Origin: Psychroserpens algicola | Lineage (GTDB): Bacteria; Bacteroidota; Bacteroidia; Flavobacteriales; Flavobacteriaceae | Reading direction: 5' to 3' | DNA: 64,000 nucleotides | NCBI RefSeq assembly: GCF_014526325.1 | Contig: NZ_JACNMJ010000006.1 | Location: forward strand, 186,001-250,000 | Part shown: positions 41,899 through 49,742 of the stretch, in pieces | Layout: each line of letters starts with the position of its first letter | Position numbering within the stretch: position 1 is the stretch's first letter | The notes under the pieces: model-generated | What the model saw: only the letters and a program-made list of their open reading frames with translations | What the model was told of the DNA's origin: nothing | Database searches by the model: none | Position numbers and translations under genes: made by a program

Positions 41899-42891
41899 AT
41901 GAAGCAAATACTAAACAGACTAATCAACCACGAAAGCATCTCTAGTGAAGAAGCAAAAACGGTATTGGTGAATATTTCCGAAGGCAAATACAATCAAAGT
42001 CAAATTGCATCCTTTCTTACAATTTACATGATGCGTAGCATTACTCTAGAAGAGTTACAAGGCTTTAGGGATGCCTTATTAGAACTTTGCATTCCTGTAG
42101 ATTTATCCGACTTCGAGGCTATCGATTTATGTGGTACTGGTGGTGACGGAAAAGACACGTTTAACATCTCCACAATCGCGTCTTTTATCACGGCTGGCGC
42201 TGGAGTAAAAGTAGCCAAACATGGTAATTATGGCGTTTCATCTGCTTCTGGATCATCTAATGTTATGGAAGCCTTAGGAATTCATTTTTCGAATAAATCA
42301 GACTTTTTAAAATACGCTATAGATCAAGCAAACATATGTGTACTCCATGCGCCATTATTTCATCCAGCCATGAAAAATGTGGCTCCTATCCGCAAAGAAT
42401 TAGGTGTGAAGACCTTTTTTAACATGTTAGGTCCAATGGTAAATCCGTCCTTTCCTAAACACCAAATGGTTGGTGTGTTCAATTTAGAATTGCAACGTAT
42501 CTATGGCTATCTCTACCAAAATACCGACAAAAATTATAGCATTGTTCACGCTTTAGATGGTTATGATGAAATCTCATTGACCGGAAACACAAAAATCATT
42601 TCTAACACTGCTGAAACCATGCTAAGCCCAGCAGATTTAGGATTAAAACAAATCGAACAAAGTGAAATATTTGGAGGATCTTCTGTAAAACAAGCCGCTA
42701 AAATCTTTAAAAACATCATGGACTGTAAAGGTACAGATGCTCAAAACAATGTGGTTTGCGCTAATGCAGGATTAGCCATAGCTACCGTAAAAGGCATTTC
42801 GCATCAAGAAGGGTTTTATTTAGCTCAGGATAGTTTAGGAAGCGGAAGAGCAAAAGCAAGTCTAGAACGCTTAATAGAATTGAGTAAATAA
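41899..42891 (+). CDS. trpD: anthranilate phosphoribosyltransferase
   Basis: About 330 residues from the ATG at 41899 (MKQILNRL); an ATG 12 bp upstream adds four residues. The PRPP/Mg site CGTGGDGKDTFNIST, the KHGNYGVSSASGSSNVMEALG loop, HPAMKNVAPIRKELGVKTFFN, and LGPMVNPS are intact. It transfers the phosphoribosyl group of PRPP to anthranilate. Gaps to trpG (97 bp) and trpC (81 bp) are unusually wide for a trp operon; the latter holds a palindrome. Confidence 0.95.
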   Translation: MKQILNRLINHESISSEEAKTVLVNISEGKYNQSQIASFLTIYMMRSITLEELQGFRDALLELCIPVDLSDFEAIDLCGTGGDGKDTFNISTIASFITAGAGVKVAKHGNYGVSSASGSSNVMEALGIHFSNKSDFLKYAIDQANICVLHAPLFHPAMKNVAPIRKELGVKTFFNMLGPMVNPSFPKHQMVGVFNLELQRIYGYLYQNTDKNYSIVHALDGYDEISLTGNTKIISNTAETMLSPADLGLKQIEQSEIFGGSSVKQAAKIFKNIMDCKGTDAQNNVVCANAGLAIATVKGISHQEGFYLAQDSLGSGRAKASLERLIELSK

Positions 42892-42938
42892 TAACTTTAA
42901 GTAGTCATGAAGCTTAGGTTATAGTAACATATAAATAA

Positions 42939-42968
42939 TGAGAACCTGAAACCAGTTCAGGTTAACAA
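42939..42968 (+). repeat. CTGAA/TTCAG palindrome, trpD-trpC gap
   Basis: AACCTGAA-accag-TTCAGGTT, an 8-bp perfect stem at 42943-42963, preceded by TGAG and followed by AACAAC. It has the same layout as the palindrome after the GIY-YIG gene (TGAG-x-CTGAA-N5-TTCAG-x-GACG). Confidence 0.75.
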
Positions 42969-42972
42969 CAAA

Positions 42973-43758
42973 ATGAACATATTAGATAAAATAGTAAACG
43001 ATAAACGCATCGAAGTTAACCTTCGAAAGCAACTTATTCCTGTAAAACAACTGGAAGCTTCCGTTTTGTTTGAAAGAGAAACTGTATCACTATCTGATAA
43101 ACTAAGACACAGCAATACAGGAATTATTGCCGAACATAAACGACGCTCCCCTTCAAAGCAAGTCATTAATCACAATTTAAATGTTTTTGATGTTGCCAAA
43201 GGGTATCAAAATGCTGGTGCTTGTGGCATGTCTGTTTTAACCGATGGTAAGTATTTTGGTGGAAGCTTAGACGATTTACTCACCGCACGAGCCAGTTGTA
43301 ATTTACCGCTTCTTCGGAAAGAATTCATTATAGACAGTTATCAAATTATTGAAGCTAAAGCTTATGGTGCAGATGCAATTTTACTCATTGCTGCCATTTT
43401 AACCAAAGCAGAAATTAAAGCATTTTCAGAATTGGCCAAACAGCTTAAACTTGATGTATTACTAGAAGTTCACAACGAAGAAGAACTCCATAAATCATTA
43501 ATGCCAAGCCTTGATATGTTAGGCGTAAACAATCGAAATCTAAAGACCTTTGACGTTAGCTTAGACACCAGCAAGCAACTAAGTAAAATGATTCCAAACG
43601 ATTTTGTAAAAGTTTCTGAAAGTGGCATTAGTAATGTTGAAGCTATTAAAACCTTACAACCTTATGGTTATAAAGGCTTTTTAATAGGAGAAAACTTTAT
43701 GAAAACTAATAATCCTGGCGACAGTGCTACTCAATTTATAAAAGACTTACAATCATGA
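42973..43758 (+). CDS. trpC: indole-3-glycerol-phosphate synthase
   Basis: 261 residues forming a TIM barrel. Motifs are the N-terminal NILDKIVNDKRIEVNLRKQ, GIIAEHKRRSPSK with the catalytic Lys/Glu region, VLTDGKYFGGS, LLRKEFIIDSYQI, LLEVHNEEEL, LGVNNRNLKTF, and VSESGIS. It closes the indole ring from CdRP. The stop overlaps trpF by 4 bp. Confidence 0.95.
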   Translation: MNILDKIVNDKRIEVNLRKQLIPVKQLEASVLFERETVSLSDKLRHSNTGIIAEHKRRSPSKQVINHNLNVFDVAKGYQNAGACGMSVLTDGKYFGGSLDDLLTARASCNLPLLRKEFIIDSYQIIEAKAYGADAILLIAAILTKAEIKAFSELAKQLKLDVLLEVHNEEELHKSLMPSLDMLGVNNRNLKTFDVSLDTSKQLSKMIPNDFVKVSESGISNVEAIKTLQPYGYKGFLIGENFMKTNNPGDSATQFIKDLQS

Positions 43759-44375
43759 AATTAAAAGTCTGCGGAATGAAAACTAAAGACAACATTTTAA
43801 ATGTTGCGAAATTAAATCCAGATTTTATGGGTTTCATTTTCTACAAAAATTCACCACGTTATTTTAATAGTGTTATTCCAGAATTACCCGAACATATAAA
43901 AAAGATTGGCGTATTTGTCGATGCTACTTATGATTACATCAAAGGCATTGTACAGAAACATCAATTACATGGTGTCCAATTACATGGTAATGAATCGCCA
44001 GAACTATGCAAACAATTACAAGATTTAAACTATACAGTAATAAAAGTGTTTTCTATAAAAGACAGCTTCGACTTTAATACTTTAGAACCTTATGAAGATG
44101 TTTGTGATTTCTACCTATTCGATACCAAAGGAAAACAACCAGGAGGAAACGGTTTCACTTTTGATTGGACTGTTTTAAAAAATTACTCATCAATAAAACC
44201 CTTCTTTTTAAGTGGTGGTATTGGTCTTAATGAATTAAATAAGTTGTTATCATTTCTAAAAAGACCTGAAGCAGTTTTTTGTCATTCATTAGACGTAAAC
44301 AGTAAATTTGAAACGAATTTAGGTTTAAAAAATATAGAAAAACTAAAAGAATTTAAATCATTAATTCAAACCTAA
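43755..44375 (+). CDS. trpF: phosphoribosylanthranilate isomerase
   Basis: 206 residues, TIM barrel. It begins MKLKVCGMKTKDNI with the catalytic Cys in KVCGM, followed by GFIFYKNSPRY, KIGVFVDA, VQLHGNESPE, and YLFDTKGKQPGGNGFTFDW with the conserved Asp. It isomerises PRA to CdRP. Translation is coupled to trpC through ATGA. The 151-bp gap to trpB contains degenerate copies of the palindromic repeats. Confidence 0.94.
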   Translation: MKLKVCGMKTKDNILNVAKLNPDFMGFIFYKNSPRYFNSVIPELPEHIKKIGVFVDATYDYIKGIVQKHQLHGVQLHGNESPELCKQLQDLNYTVIKVFSIKDSFDFNTLEPYEDVCDFYLFDTKGKQPGGNGFTFDWTVLKNYSSIKPFFLSGGIGLNELNKLLSFLKRPEAVFCHSLDVNSKFETNLGLKNIEKLKEFKSLIQT

Positions 44376-44380
44376 TGCAA

Positions 44381-44510
44381 CGTCATGCTAAACTTATTTA
44401 TTCGTAAATATCTGTTTCATATTAAGGTATTTTGAATCTTTGATTTTAGCATCTCATGAAAATAAAAGTATTATAACCATTGAATGTGACTCTGAAACAA
44501 GTTCAGGGCG
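44381..44510 (+). repeat. degenerate palindromic repeat pair, trpF-trpB gap
   Basis: CGTCATGCTAAAC (44381-44393) and GATTTTAGCATCTCAT (44442-44457) bracket a sequence clearly related to the long repeat at 45904 and 46476, here with TAAA/TTTA changes that keep the pairing. TGACTCTGAAACAAGTTCAG (about 44487-44506) then matches the GIY-YIG right-end palindrome. Confidence 0.72.
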
Positions 44511-44526
44511 ACAAAAAACGAAATAA

Positions 44527-45708
44527 ATGACATACAACATCAACGACAAAGGCTATTACGGTGAATTTGGAGGCGCATATATTCCAGAAATGCTCTATCC
44601 AAATGTCGAAGAATTACGCCAGAATTATCTTAAAATAATGGCTGAACCTTCTTTTAAAAAAGAATTTGATCAACTCTTAAAAGATTATGTAGGACGTCCT
44701 TCTCCTCTCTATTTCGCCAAACGATTAAGTGACAAATACAACACCAAAATTTATTTGAAGCGTGAAGATTTAAACCATACAGGTGCACATAAGGTCAATA
44801 ATACGATCGGACAAATTTTAATGGCAAAACGTTTAGGAAAAACCCGAATCATTGCCGAAACTGGCGCTGGACAACACGGCGTAGCGACAGCAACAGTCTG
44901 TGCACTTATGGGCATGCAATGTATAGTATATATGGGAGAAATTGATATTGCGCGTCAGGCACCCAATGTGGCTCGCATGAAAATGCTGGGCACTGAAGTC
45001 CGACCAGCACTTTCAGGTAGTCGGACATTAAAAGACGCCACCAATGAAGCCATTCGCGACTGGATTAATAATCCTGTTGACACCCATTATATTATTGGAA
45101 GCGTTGTTGGACCACATCCCTATCCTGATATGGTCGCGAGGTTTCAATCGGTGGTTTCCGAAGAAATTCAGTGGCAACTCAAAGATAAAGAAGGCACTAC
45201 AAAACCAAATTATGTCATAGCCTGTGTTGGTGGTGGCAGCAATGCCGCAGGTGCGTTTTATCATTATCTGGAAGATACAGAGGTGAATCTTATAGCAGTA
45301 GAAGCAGCTGGTAAAGGGATTGATTCTGGTGAAAGCGCTGCTACCTCAGCCTTAGGTCGTGAAGGTATTATTCACGGAAGTAAAACATTGTTGATGCAGA
45401 CCAACGACGGACAAATTACAGAGCCCTACTCCATTTCGGCGGGCTTAGATTATCCTGGAGTTGGCCCTATGCATGCACATTTGTACACATCTGGTCGTGC
45501 CGAATTCATCTCAATTACCGATGATGAAGCGATGACTGCTGGTTTAGAGTTGAGTCAGTTAGAAGGGATTATTCCTGCGATAGAAAGTTCTCATGCCTTT
45601 GCGGTTTTGGCTCAAAAAAAGTTTCAACCTAAAGATATTGTCATTATGAATCTTTCAGGTCGTGGTGATAAAGATTTACAAAACTATATCGATTATTTTA
45701 AACTGTAG
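44527..45708 (+). CDS. trpB: tryptophan synthase beta chain
   Basis: 393 residues. The PLP Lys89 lies in [11 protein letters not shown], with [29 protein letters not shown] (phosphate-binding), [11 protein letters not shown] and NLSGRGDKD. It joins indole and serine to give tryptophan; the partner alpha subunit trpA follows only after 919 bp. The separation is unusual because trpB and trpA normally abut. The gap is filled by repeats and a GIY-YIG gene. Confidence 0.96.
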   Translation: MTYNINDKGYYGEFGGAYIPEMLYPNVEELRQNYLKIMAEPSFKKEFDQLLKDYVGRPSPLYFAKRLSDKYNTKIYLKREDLNHTGAHKVNNTIGQILMAKRLGKTRIIAETGAGQHGVATATVCALMGMQCIVYMGEIDIARQAPNVARMKMLGTEVRPALSGSRTLKDATNEAIRDWINNPVDTHYIIGSVVGPHPYPDMVARFQSVVSEEIQWQLKDKEGTTKPNYVIACVGGGSNAAGAFYHYLEDTEVNLIAVEAAGKGIDSGESAATSALGREGIIHGSKTLLMQTNDGQITEPYSISAGLDYPGVGPMHAHLYTSGRAEFISITDDEAMTAGLELSQLEGIIPAIESSHAFAVLAQKKFQPKDIVIMNLSGRGDKDLQNYIDYFKL

Positions 45709-45715
45709 CATGATG

Positions 45716-45790
45716 GCGTTACCACAAGGGTCAGGCTTTCAAGGCTCGCTATCAAAGATGAGCTCAAACAAACCTTTCAATCCTTAACGC
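45716..45790 (+). repeat. GCGTT...AACGC structured dispersed repeat, copy 3
   Basis: 75 bp beginning 7 bp after the trpB stop, the same spacing as copy 2 after trpE. Ends GCGTTACC and CCTTAACGC. The inner hairpin differs in sequence from copy 2 but is still paired (GCT-ATC / GAT-AGC). Confidence 0.82.
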
Positions 45791-45851
45791 AAAAGAAATA
45801 CTAATCTAAACCTCAAACAAACTAAGAATAACAAATAATAAAAATCAATTA

Positions 45852-45985
45852 CGTCATGCTGGACCTTGAACCAATTCAAAATAACAAAAAAACCAACCAA
45901 GCACGTCATACTGAACTCGTTTATTCATAAATATCCATTTTAGCTTAGGGTATTCATGAATCTTTGATTTCAGCATCTCACTAGA
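45852..45985 (+). repeat. left palindromic repeat block before the GIY-YIG gene
   Basis: 45852-45903 is a 52-bp unit starting CGTCATGCTGGACC, repeated with no mismatch at 46315-46366. 45904-45985 is the long palindromic unit: CGTCATACTGAACTCG ... GATTTCAGCATCTCACTAG, nearly identical to 46476-46558. The block ends 5 bp before the GIY-YIG start codon. Confidence 0.85.
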
Positions 45986-45990
45986 AGAAA

Positions 45991-46269
45991 ATGAAAAGTA
46001 GTTACATTTATATCATGACCAATACCTACAGAACAACATTCTATGTTGGTGTAACATCTGATTTAACCAAAAGAGTAACTGAACATCATAACGGAACTGG
46101 CTCTGAATTCACAAAAAAGTACAATCTAAAAGATGTAATATATTTTGAAGAATTCAGTGCTATTGACCAAGCTATAGCCAGAGAAAAACAAATTAAAAAC
46201 TGGAAGAAAGAATGGAAACTAAATTTAATAAAAAAGAAAAATCCAGGTCTTAAGACCTTAATCATCTAA
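45991..46269 (+). CDS. GIY-YIG nuclease domain protein within the trp operon
   Basis: 92 residues, a complete single-domain GIY-YIG protein. The two strands of the motif are Y5-I-Y7 and Y18-V-G20, with catalytic Arg28 in LTKRVTEHH and Glu65 in AIAREKQIKNW. Family members (UPF0213/YhbQ group) include structure-specific or homing-type nucleases; most have no known target. The start lies 5 bp after a palindromic repeat, and the stop codon is immediately followed by an inverted copy of the same kind of repeat, so the gene sits between inverted ends. It separates trpB from trpA. Confidence 0.88.
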   Translation: MKSSYIYIMTNTYRTTFYVGVTSDLTKRVTEHHNGTGSEFTKKYNLKDVIYFEEFSAIDQAIAREKQIKNWKKEWKLNLIKKKNPGLKTLII

Positions 46270-46298
46270 TGAGACCCTGAAACAAGTTCAGGGTGACG
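46270..46298 (+). repeat. right-end palindrome after the GIY-YIG gene
   Basis: TGAG-ACCCTGAA-acaag-TTCAGGGT-GACG; the 8-bp perfect stem is at 46274-46294. The reverse complement of its outer part, CGTCACCCTGAA, matches the CGTCATACTGAA left end at 45904 with two differences. Confidence 0.82.
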
Positions 46299-46314
46299 AC
46301 CAGTTGTTTCAAAC

Positions 46315-46415
46315 CGTCATGCTGGACCTTGAACCAATTCAAAATAACAAAAAAACCAACCAAGCACGTCATGCTGAACTTATTTCAGCATCTCACTAGA
46401 GAAGAAAACGAAAAA
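46315..46415 (+). repeat. 52-bp unit copy 2 plus short palindromic unit 1
   Basis: 46315-46366 is identical to 45852-45903. 46367-46415 is the short palindromic unit: CGTC-ATGCTGAA-cttat-TTCAGCAT-CTCACTAGAG, perfect 8-bp stem. Confidence 0.85.
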
Positions 46416-46475
46416 CCATAAATACTAATCTCAACCATAAAGAATCAAGAATAGTAAACAGAAACCAACCAAGCA

Positions 46476-46625
46476 CGTCATGCTGAACTCGTTTATTTAT
46501 AAATATCCATTTTAGCTTAAGGTATTCATGAATCTTTGATTTCAGCATCTCACTAGAAATAAAAAACTATCAATTGCGTCATGCTGAATTTATTTCAGCA
46601 TCTCACTAGAGAAGAAAACGAAAAA
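46476..46625 (+). repeat. long palindromic unit copy 2 plus short unit 2
   Basis: 46476-46558 repeats 45904-45985 with few mismatches. 46577-46625 repeats 46367-46415 (ATGCTGAA-tttat-TTCAGCAT), ending 2 bp before the trpA start codon. The short unit looks like the long unit with its middle deleted. Confidence 0.85.
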
Positions 46626-46627
46626 CG

Positions 46628-47392
46628 ATGAACAGAATAAATAAAAAACTACAAGAAGACAAAAAACTACTCTCCATTTACTTTTCAGCAGGATATCCAA
46701 GTCTAAACGATACCGTTAGCATTATCCAAAATCTTGAAAAAAGCGGAGTCGACATGATAGAAATTGGATTACCTTTTAGCGATCCATTAGCCGACGGACC
46801 AACCATTCAGGCCAGTTCTACGCAAGCCTTAAAAAACGGAATGACCACCGAAATACTTTTCAATCAGTTAAAAGACATTCGCAAAACCGTTTCAATTCCG
46901 TTGATTATAATGGGCTATTTTAATCCAATCCTCCAATATGGCGTTGAAGCTTTTTGTAAAACCTGTCAGGAGATTGGTATTGACGGACTCATCATACCCG
47001 ATTTACCTGTAGATGTGTATAACGAACATTACAAAGCGATCTTCGAAACTTATGGCTTAATTAATGTTTTTTTAATTACACCTCAAACGTCAGTAGAGCG
47101 CATAAATTTTATTGATTCTATTTCTAACGGATTTATTTATATGGTCAGTTCGGCTAGTGTCACAGGAAGCAGTAGTGGTTTTGGTGAAATTCAAACTTCA
47201 TATTTCAAACGTATTGCCAATATGAATCTGAAGAACCCTCAAATAATCGGTTTCGGAATTTCAAATCACGATACTTTTTCACAAGCGACGCAATATGCTA
47301 AAGGTGCTATCATTGGAAGTGCATTTATCAAAAACCTAACCCAAAACGGACTCGCGTCAATTTCCAAGTTTGTATCTCAAATTTTAAGATAG
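46628..47392 (+). CDS. trpA: tryptophan synthase alpha chain
   Basis: 254 residues, TIM barrel. Catalytic Glu45 lies in DMIEIGLPFSDPLADGP and Asp56 in the same loop. Other family segments are IIMGYFNPILQYG, GLIIPDLPVD, VYMVSS-like FIYMVSSASVTGSSSGF, and GFGISNHDT near the end. It cleaves indole-glycerol phosphate to indole for TrpB. Last gene of the operon; its start sits 2 bp after a palindromic repeat. Confidence 0.95.
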   Translation: MNRINKKLQEDKKLLSIYFSAGYPSLNDTVSIIQNLEKSGVDMIEIGLPFSDPLADGPTIQASSTQALKNGMTTEILFNQLKDIRKTVSIPLIIMGYFNPILQYGVEAFCKTCQEIGIDGLIIPDLPVDVYNEHYKAIFETYGLINVFLITPQTSVERINFIDSISNGFIYMVSSASVTGSSSGFGEIQTSYFKRIANMNLKNPQIIGFGISNHDTFSQATQYAKGAIIGSAFIKNLTQNGLASISKFVSQILR

Positions 47393-47430
47393 TTTAACAA
47401 TAAACTCCTTAGTTTTAACGGGCTTTTGTG

Positions 47431-47465
47431 AGCAATTTCAACTAGAAATTGCTATATTATATTTG
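47431..47465 (+). promoter_or_regulatory. palindrome and -7 box before the 49-aa gene
   Basis: AGCAATTTC-aacta-GAAATTGCT (47431-47453), a perfect 9-bp inverted repeat, is followed by TATATTTG (47458-47465), a full -7 match. It is either the operator of the small gene at 47487 or the trp operon end hairpin; there is no T-run after it, which favours an operator. Confidence 0.5.
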
Positions 47466-47486
47466 AATCTAAAAAACAATAAAACA

Positions 47487-47636
47487 ATGGGAATGATTAA
47501 AGACAGAAAGAAGTTTAAAACAACTGTAAGACAAACAAATCCAACGAATCCATCTGGTTATACCAAAATGGAAACTAATGATTTTGACATCGATAAAGAC
47601 ACTATTAAAAAACAGCAAAATAAAACAAATAGCTAA
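47487..47636 (+). CDS. small basic hypothetical protein (49 aa)
   Basis: A 49-residue ORF beginning MGMIKDRKKFKTTVRQTNPT and ending KKQQNKTNS. It is strongly basic and polar, probably disordered, with no membrane segment. It has a -7 box 21 bp upstream and an intrinsic terminator 21 bp downstream, so it is a compact monocistronic unit, which supports its being real. Function unknown. Confidence 0.5.
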   Translation: MGMIKDRKKFKTTVRQTNPTNPSGYTKMETNDFDIDKDTIKKQQNKTNS

Positions 47637-47656
47637 TGCTATATGACTCAAATCTC

Positions 47657-47690
47657 AAGCCTATTCATTATTTTTGAATAGGCTTTTTTT
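47657..47690 (+). terminator. terminator after the 49-aa gene
   Basis: AAGCCTATTCA / TGAATAGGCTT, an 11-bp stem with a short T-rich loop and eight T after it. It overlaps the in-frame ATG at 47674, ruling that start out for the next gene. Confidence 0.88.
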
Positions 47691-47691
47691 T

Positions 47692-47916
47692 ATGAAATTA
47701 CGAGAAGATTTTCGAATTATATTATTGCTTTGTCTCACATTAGGTTTGGCTCCTTTTTTTCCTGAACCTCATATTTTAGAAAAAATAAAATGGATTACTG
47801 GAGGTGCCAGTGGTATGAAATTATTAGATTGGTTTGATGTGCTTCTGCATGGATTACCATGGCTATTACTCATTCGCTTAATTATTATAAAATCCCTTAG
47901 AAAAAATGGCGCTTAA
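47692..47916 (+). CDS. small membrane protein (74 aa) before trmL
   Basis: 74 residues from the ATG at 47692, immediately after the terminator. There are two hydrophobic segments, FRIILLLCLTLGLAPFF and VLLHGLPWLLLIRLIII, joined by a loop with KWITGGASGMKLLDWFD. It is typical of small flavobacterial proteins sometimes labelled RND transporter; that label is not supported by the sequence. It overlaps trmL by 11 bp. Confidence 0.6.
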   Translation: MKLREDFRIILLLCLTLGLAPFFPEPHILEKIKWITGGASGMKLLDWFDVLLHGLPWLLLIRLIIIKSLRKNGA

Positions 47917-48358
47917 TATCGTTTTATTTGAACCTGAAATTCCTAATAATACTGGAAATATAGGTCGGCTAGCATTAGCTTCTGGATCAAAACTGCATTT
48001 GATTAAACCTTTTGGTTTCGAATTAAGTGATAGCCGTCTTAAACGCGCAGGTTTAGATTATTGGCAGCATTTGGATGTTACCATCTATGAGTCTATCGAT
48101 GTGTTTTTTAAAATTCATAATGACAAAACATTTGTGTTCTTTTCGAGTCATGGGCATAAATCGCATTGGGAGATAGCCTTTAAAGATAATTTGTTTCTTA
48201 TCTTCGGAAAAGAATCGGTAGGCTTATCCAAATCTCTAATAGACAAGTATAAAGAACAGCTTTATAAAATACCCTTATATAGTGAACATATTAGAAGTTT
48301 AAATCTAGCCAATGCCGTAAGCATAGTCATTTACGAAGGATTAAGGCAATTAAAATAA
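47906..48358 (+). CDS. trmL: tRNA (cytidine/uridine-2'-O-)-methyltransferase TrmL
   Basis: 150 residues with the SPOUT trefoil fold. Motif 1 is PEIPNNTGNIGRLALASGS, motif 2 LIFGKESVGLSKSLID, motif 3 IPLYSEHIRSLNLANAVSI. TrmL methylates the ribose of the wobble nucleotide of Leu tRNAs. The start overlaps the small membrane gene by 11 bp. Confidence 0.93.
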   Translation: MALNIVLFEPEIPNNTGNIGRLALASGSKLHLIKPFGFELSDSRLKRAGLDYWQHLDVTIYESIDVFFKIHNDKTFVFFSSHGHKSHWEIAFKDNLFLIFGKESVGLSKSLIDKYKEQLYKIPLYSEHIRSLNLANAVSIVIYEGLRQLK

Positions 48359-48365
48359 CCACAAT

Positions 48366-49277
48366 ATGTTAACAAAACGCGCTAGGTATTTTCAACTAAC
48401 TTCAGAATATTTTCAAGTTGCATTAGGCATTGTATTAGCAAGTATTGGCTTAAAAGCGTTTTTACTACCAAACGGTTTTTTAGATGGAGGTGTTACAGGA
48501 GTGGCACTTTTAATAAAAACCCAAGTTGATATCAACTTATCTTATTTACTTATTCTGTTAAGCCTCCCTTTTTTAATTCTGGGATATTTTACAGTTTCTA
48601 AACGTATCGTTGTCAAATCAATTATTAGCATCTTAGGCTTAGCTTTGTTTATTCATTTTGAAAATTTCGCAACTATTACCAGTGACAAATTTCTCATTTC
48701 CATATTTGGCGGATTATTTTTAGGAGCAGGAATCGGGATTGCTATTCGTAATGGCTCTGTGCTTGATGGTTCAGAGATTTTAGGTGTTTTTATTAATGAT
48801 AGATTTGGAATAAGTATTGGTAAAGTTATTCTCGTATTTAACGTCATCTTATTTACAGTAACTGCCTTTATAGTTTCTACCGAAGTTGCCATGTACTCTA
48901 TACTCACCTATATTGTCACTGCCAAAGTCACAGACTTAGTTATCGAAGGTTTTGAAGACTTTATAGGTGTAACCATCGTTTCTAATGATTTTGCCAAAAT
49001 TGAAGCAGCAATTATTAGTCAGCTAGGTGCAGGAATGACTTTGTATAAAGGTCGTAAAGGCTTTGGAAGTACAGGACAAAAGCAAGATTTTGATATAATC
49101 CATACTATTATTAATCGTATAGATATCAAAAAAATGTACCGTATTGTTGCCGATATAGATGAGCACGCTTTTATTGTCGAGTTTGATGTCAACAATGTAA
49201 AAGGCGGTGTCTTACGCCGTTATCTCAATAAGAAAAAAGATAAAAAAATAGCAAAATTTTTAGCTGAAAATCAATAA
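48366..49277 (+). CDS. YitT family (DUF161/DUF2179) membrane protein
   Basis: 303 residues with five or so helices up to about residue 185, then a soluble DUF2179 domain (GFEDFIGVTIVSNDFAKIEAA, GAGMTLYKGRKGFGSTGQKQDFDIIHTII, IDEHAFIVEFDVNNVKGG). The N-terminus LKAFLLPNGFLDGGVTGVALL is typical. The transport function is unknown. Seven bp after trmL, so likely co-transcribed. Confidence 0.9.
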   Translation: MLTKRARYFQLTSEYFQVALGIVLASIGLKAFLLPNGFLDGGVTGVALLIKTQVDINLSYLLILLSLPFLILGYFTVSKRIVVKSIISILGLALFIHFENFATITSDKFLISIFGGLFLGAGIGIAIRNGSVLDGSEILGVFINDRFGISIGKVILVFNVILFTVTAFIVSTEVAMYSILTYIVTAKVTDLVIEGFEDFIGVTIVSNDFAKIEAAIISQLGAGMTLYKGRKGFGSTGQKQDFDIIHTIINRIDIKKMYRIVADIDEHAFIVEFDVNNVKGGVLRRYLNKKKDKKIAKFLAENQ

Positions 49278-49297
49278 GCAAAACGATAACTTAAACT

Positions 49298-49525
49298 TTA
49301 ATCCGTCTTATTCTTCAGCATTTTTAAATACATGCGTTCTACTTTAGTTCTTGCCCAAGGTGTACGTCTTAAAAATTTTAAGCTTGATTTTACAGATGGA
49401 TCGTGTGTAAAACATCTAATGTTAATTTGATATCCCATATATTCCCAACCATAATACGCTTGTAGTTCTATTATAATCTGCTCAAGTTTTATACCATGTA
49501 ATGGGTTGTTCTTTTGAGTTTCCAT
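49298..49525 (-). CDS. VF530 family small protein
   Basis: 75 residues. It matches the VF530 (DUF2132) pattern: [60 protein letters not shown]. The family is described as small, compact and possibly DNA-binding. It shares one base with the upstream small gene, and both lie in a string with the RNA helicase. Confidence 0.85.
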   Translation of the reverse strand: METQKNNPLHGIKLEQIIIELQAYYGWEYMGYQINIRCFTHDPSVKSSLKFLRRTPWARTKVERMYLKMLKNKTD

Positions 49526-49740
49526 TAGCTGTTTTCAACTAGTTTCTTGATTTTTACTGCTTTTTCAAAATGATCTAACTGCTGTGTTTTTATCCACCAT
49601 GTTGCTGCTTCCATCAGTAATTCAGGAGTGTCATTTTTATTTTTAAAAAAGGCATAAAAAGAAATACCTACACCTTCTCCTTTTTGAGCAATTTTTGTGT
49701 TGCAAACGGCAATCATTTTAGACTTTAAAATTTCAGTCAT
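49525..49740 (-). CDS. small conserved protein, probably DUF6500
   Basis: 71 residues: [20 protein letters not shown], then [46 protein letters not shown]. It is soluble and helical, and strongly similar by eye to small Bacteroidota/proteobacterial proteins labelled DUF6500; I hold the label loosely. Function unknown. It starts 3 bp after the helicase stop and overlaps the VF530 gene by one base. Confidence 0.65.
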   Translation of the reverse strand: MTEILKSKMIAVCNTKIAQKGEGVGISFYAFFKNKNDTPELLMEAATWWIKTQQLDHFEKAVKIKKLVENS

Positions 49741-49742
49741 TT

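Noticed and set aside
41096-45790. The GCGTT...AACGC repeats as integron attC sites
   Set aside because: The ends resemble core sites only superficially and face the wrong way (GTTA... first, ...TTAAC last). No integrase or gene-cassette array is present.
45852-46625. The repeats as a CRISPR array
   Set aside because: Units vary in length, are not separated by regular unique spacers, and no cas genes are present.
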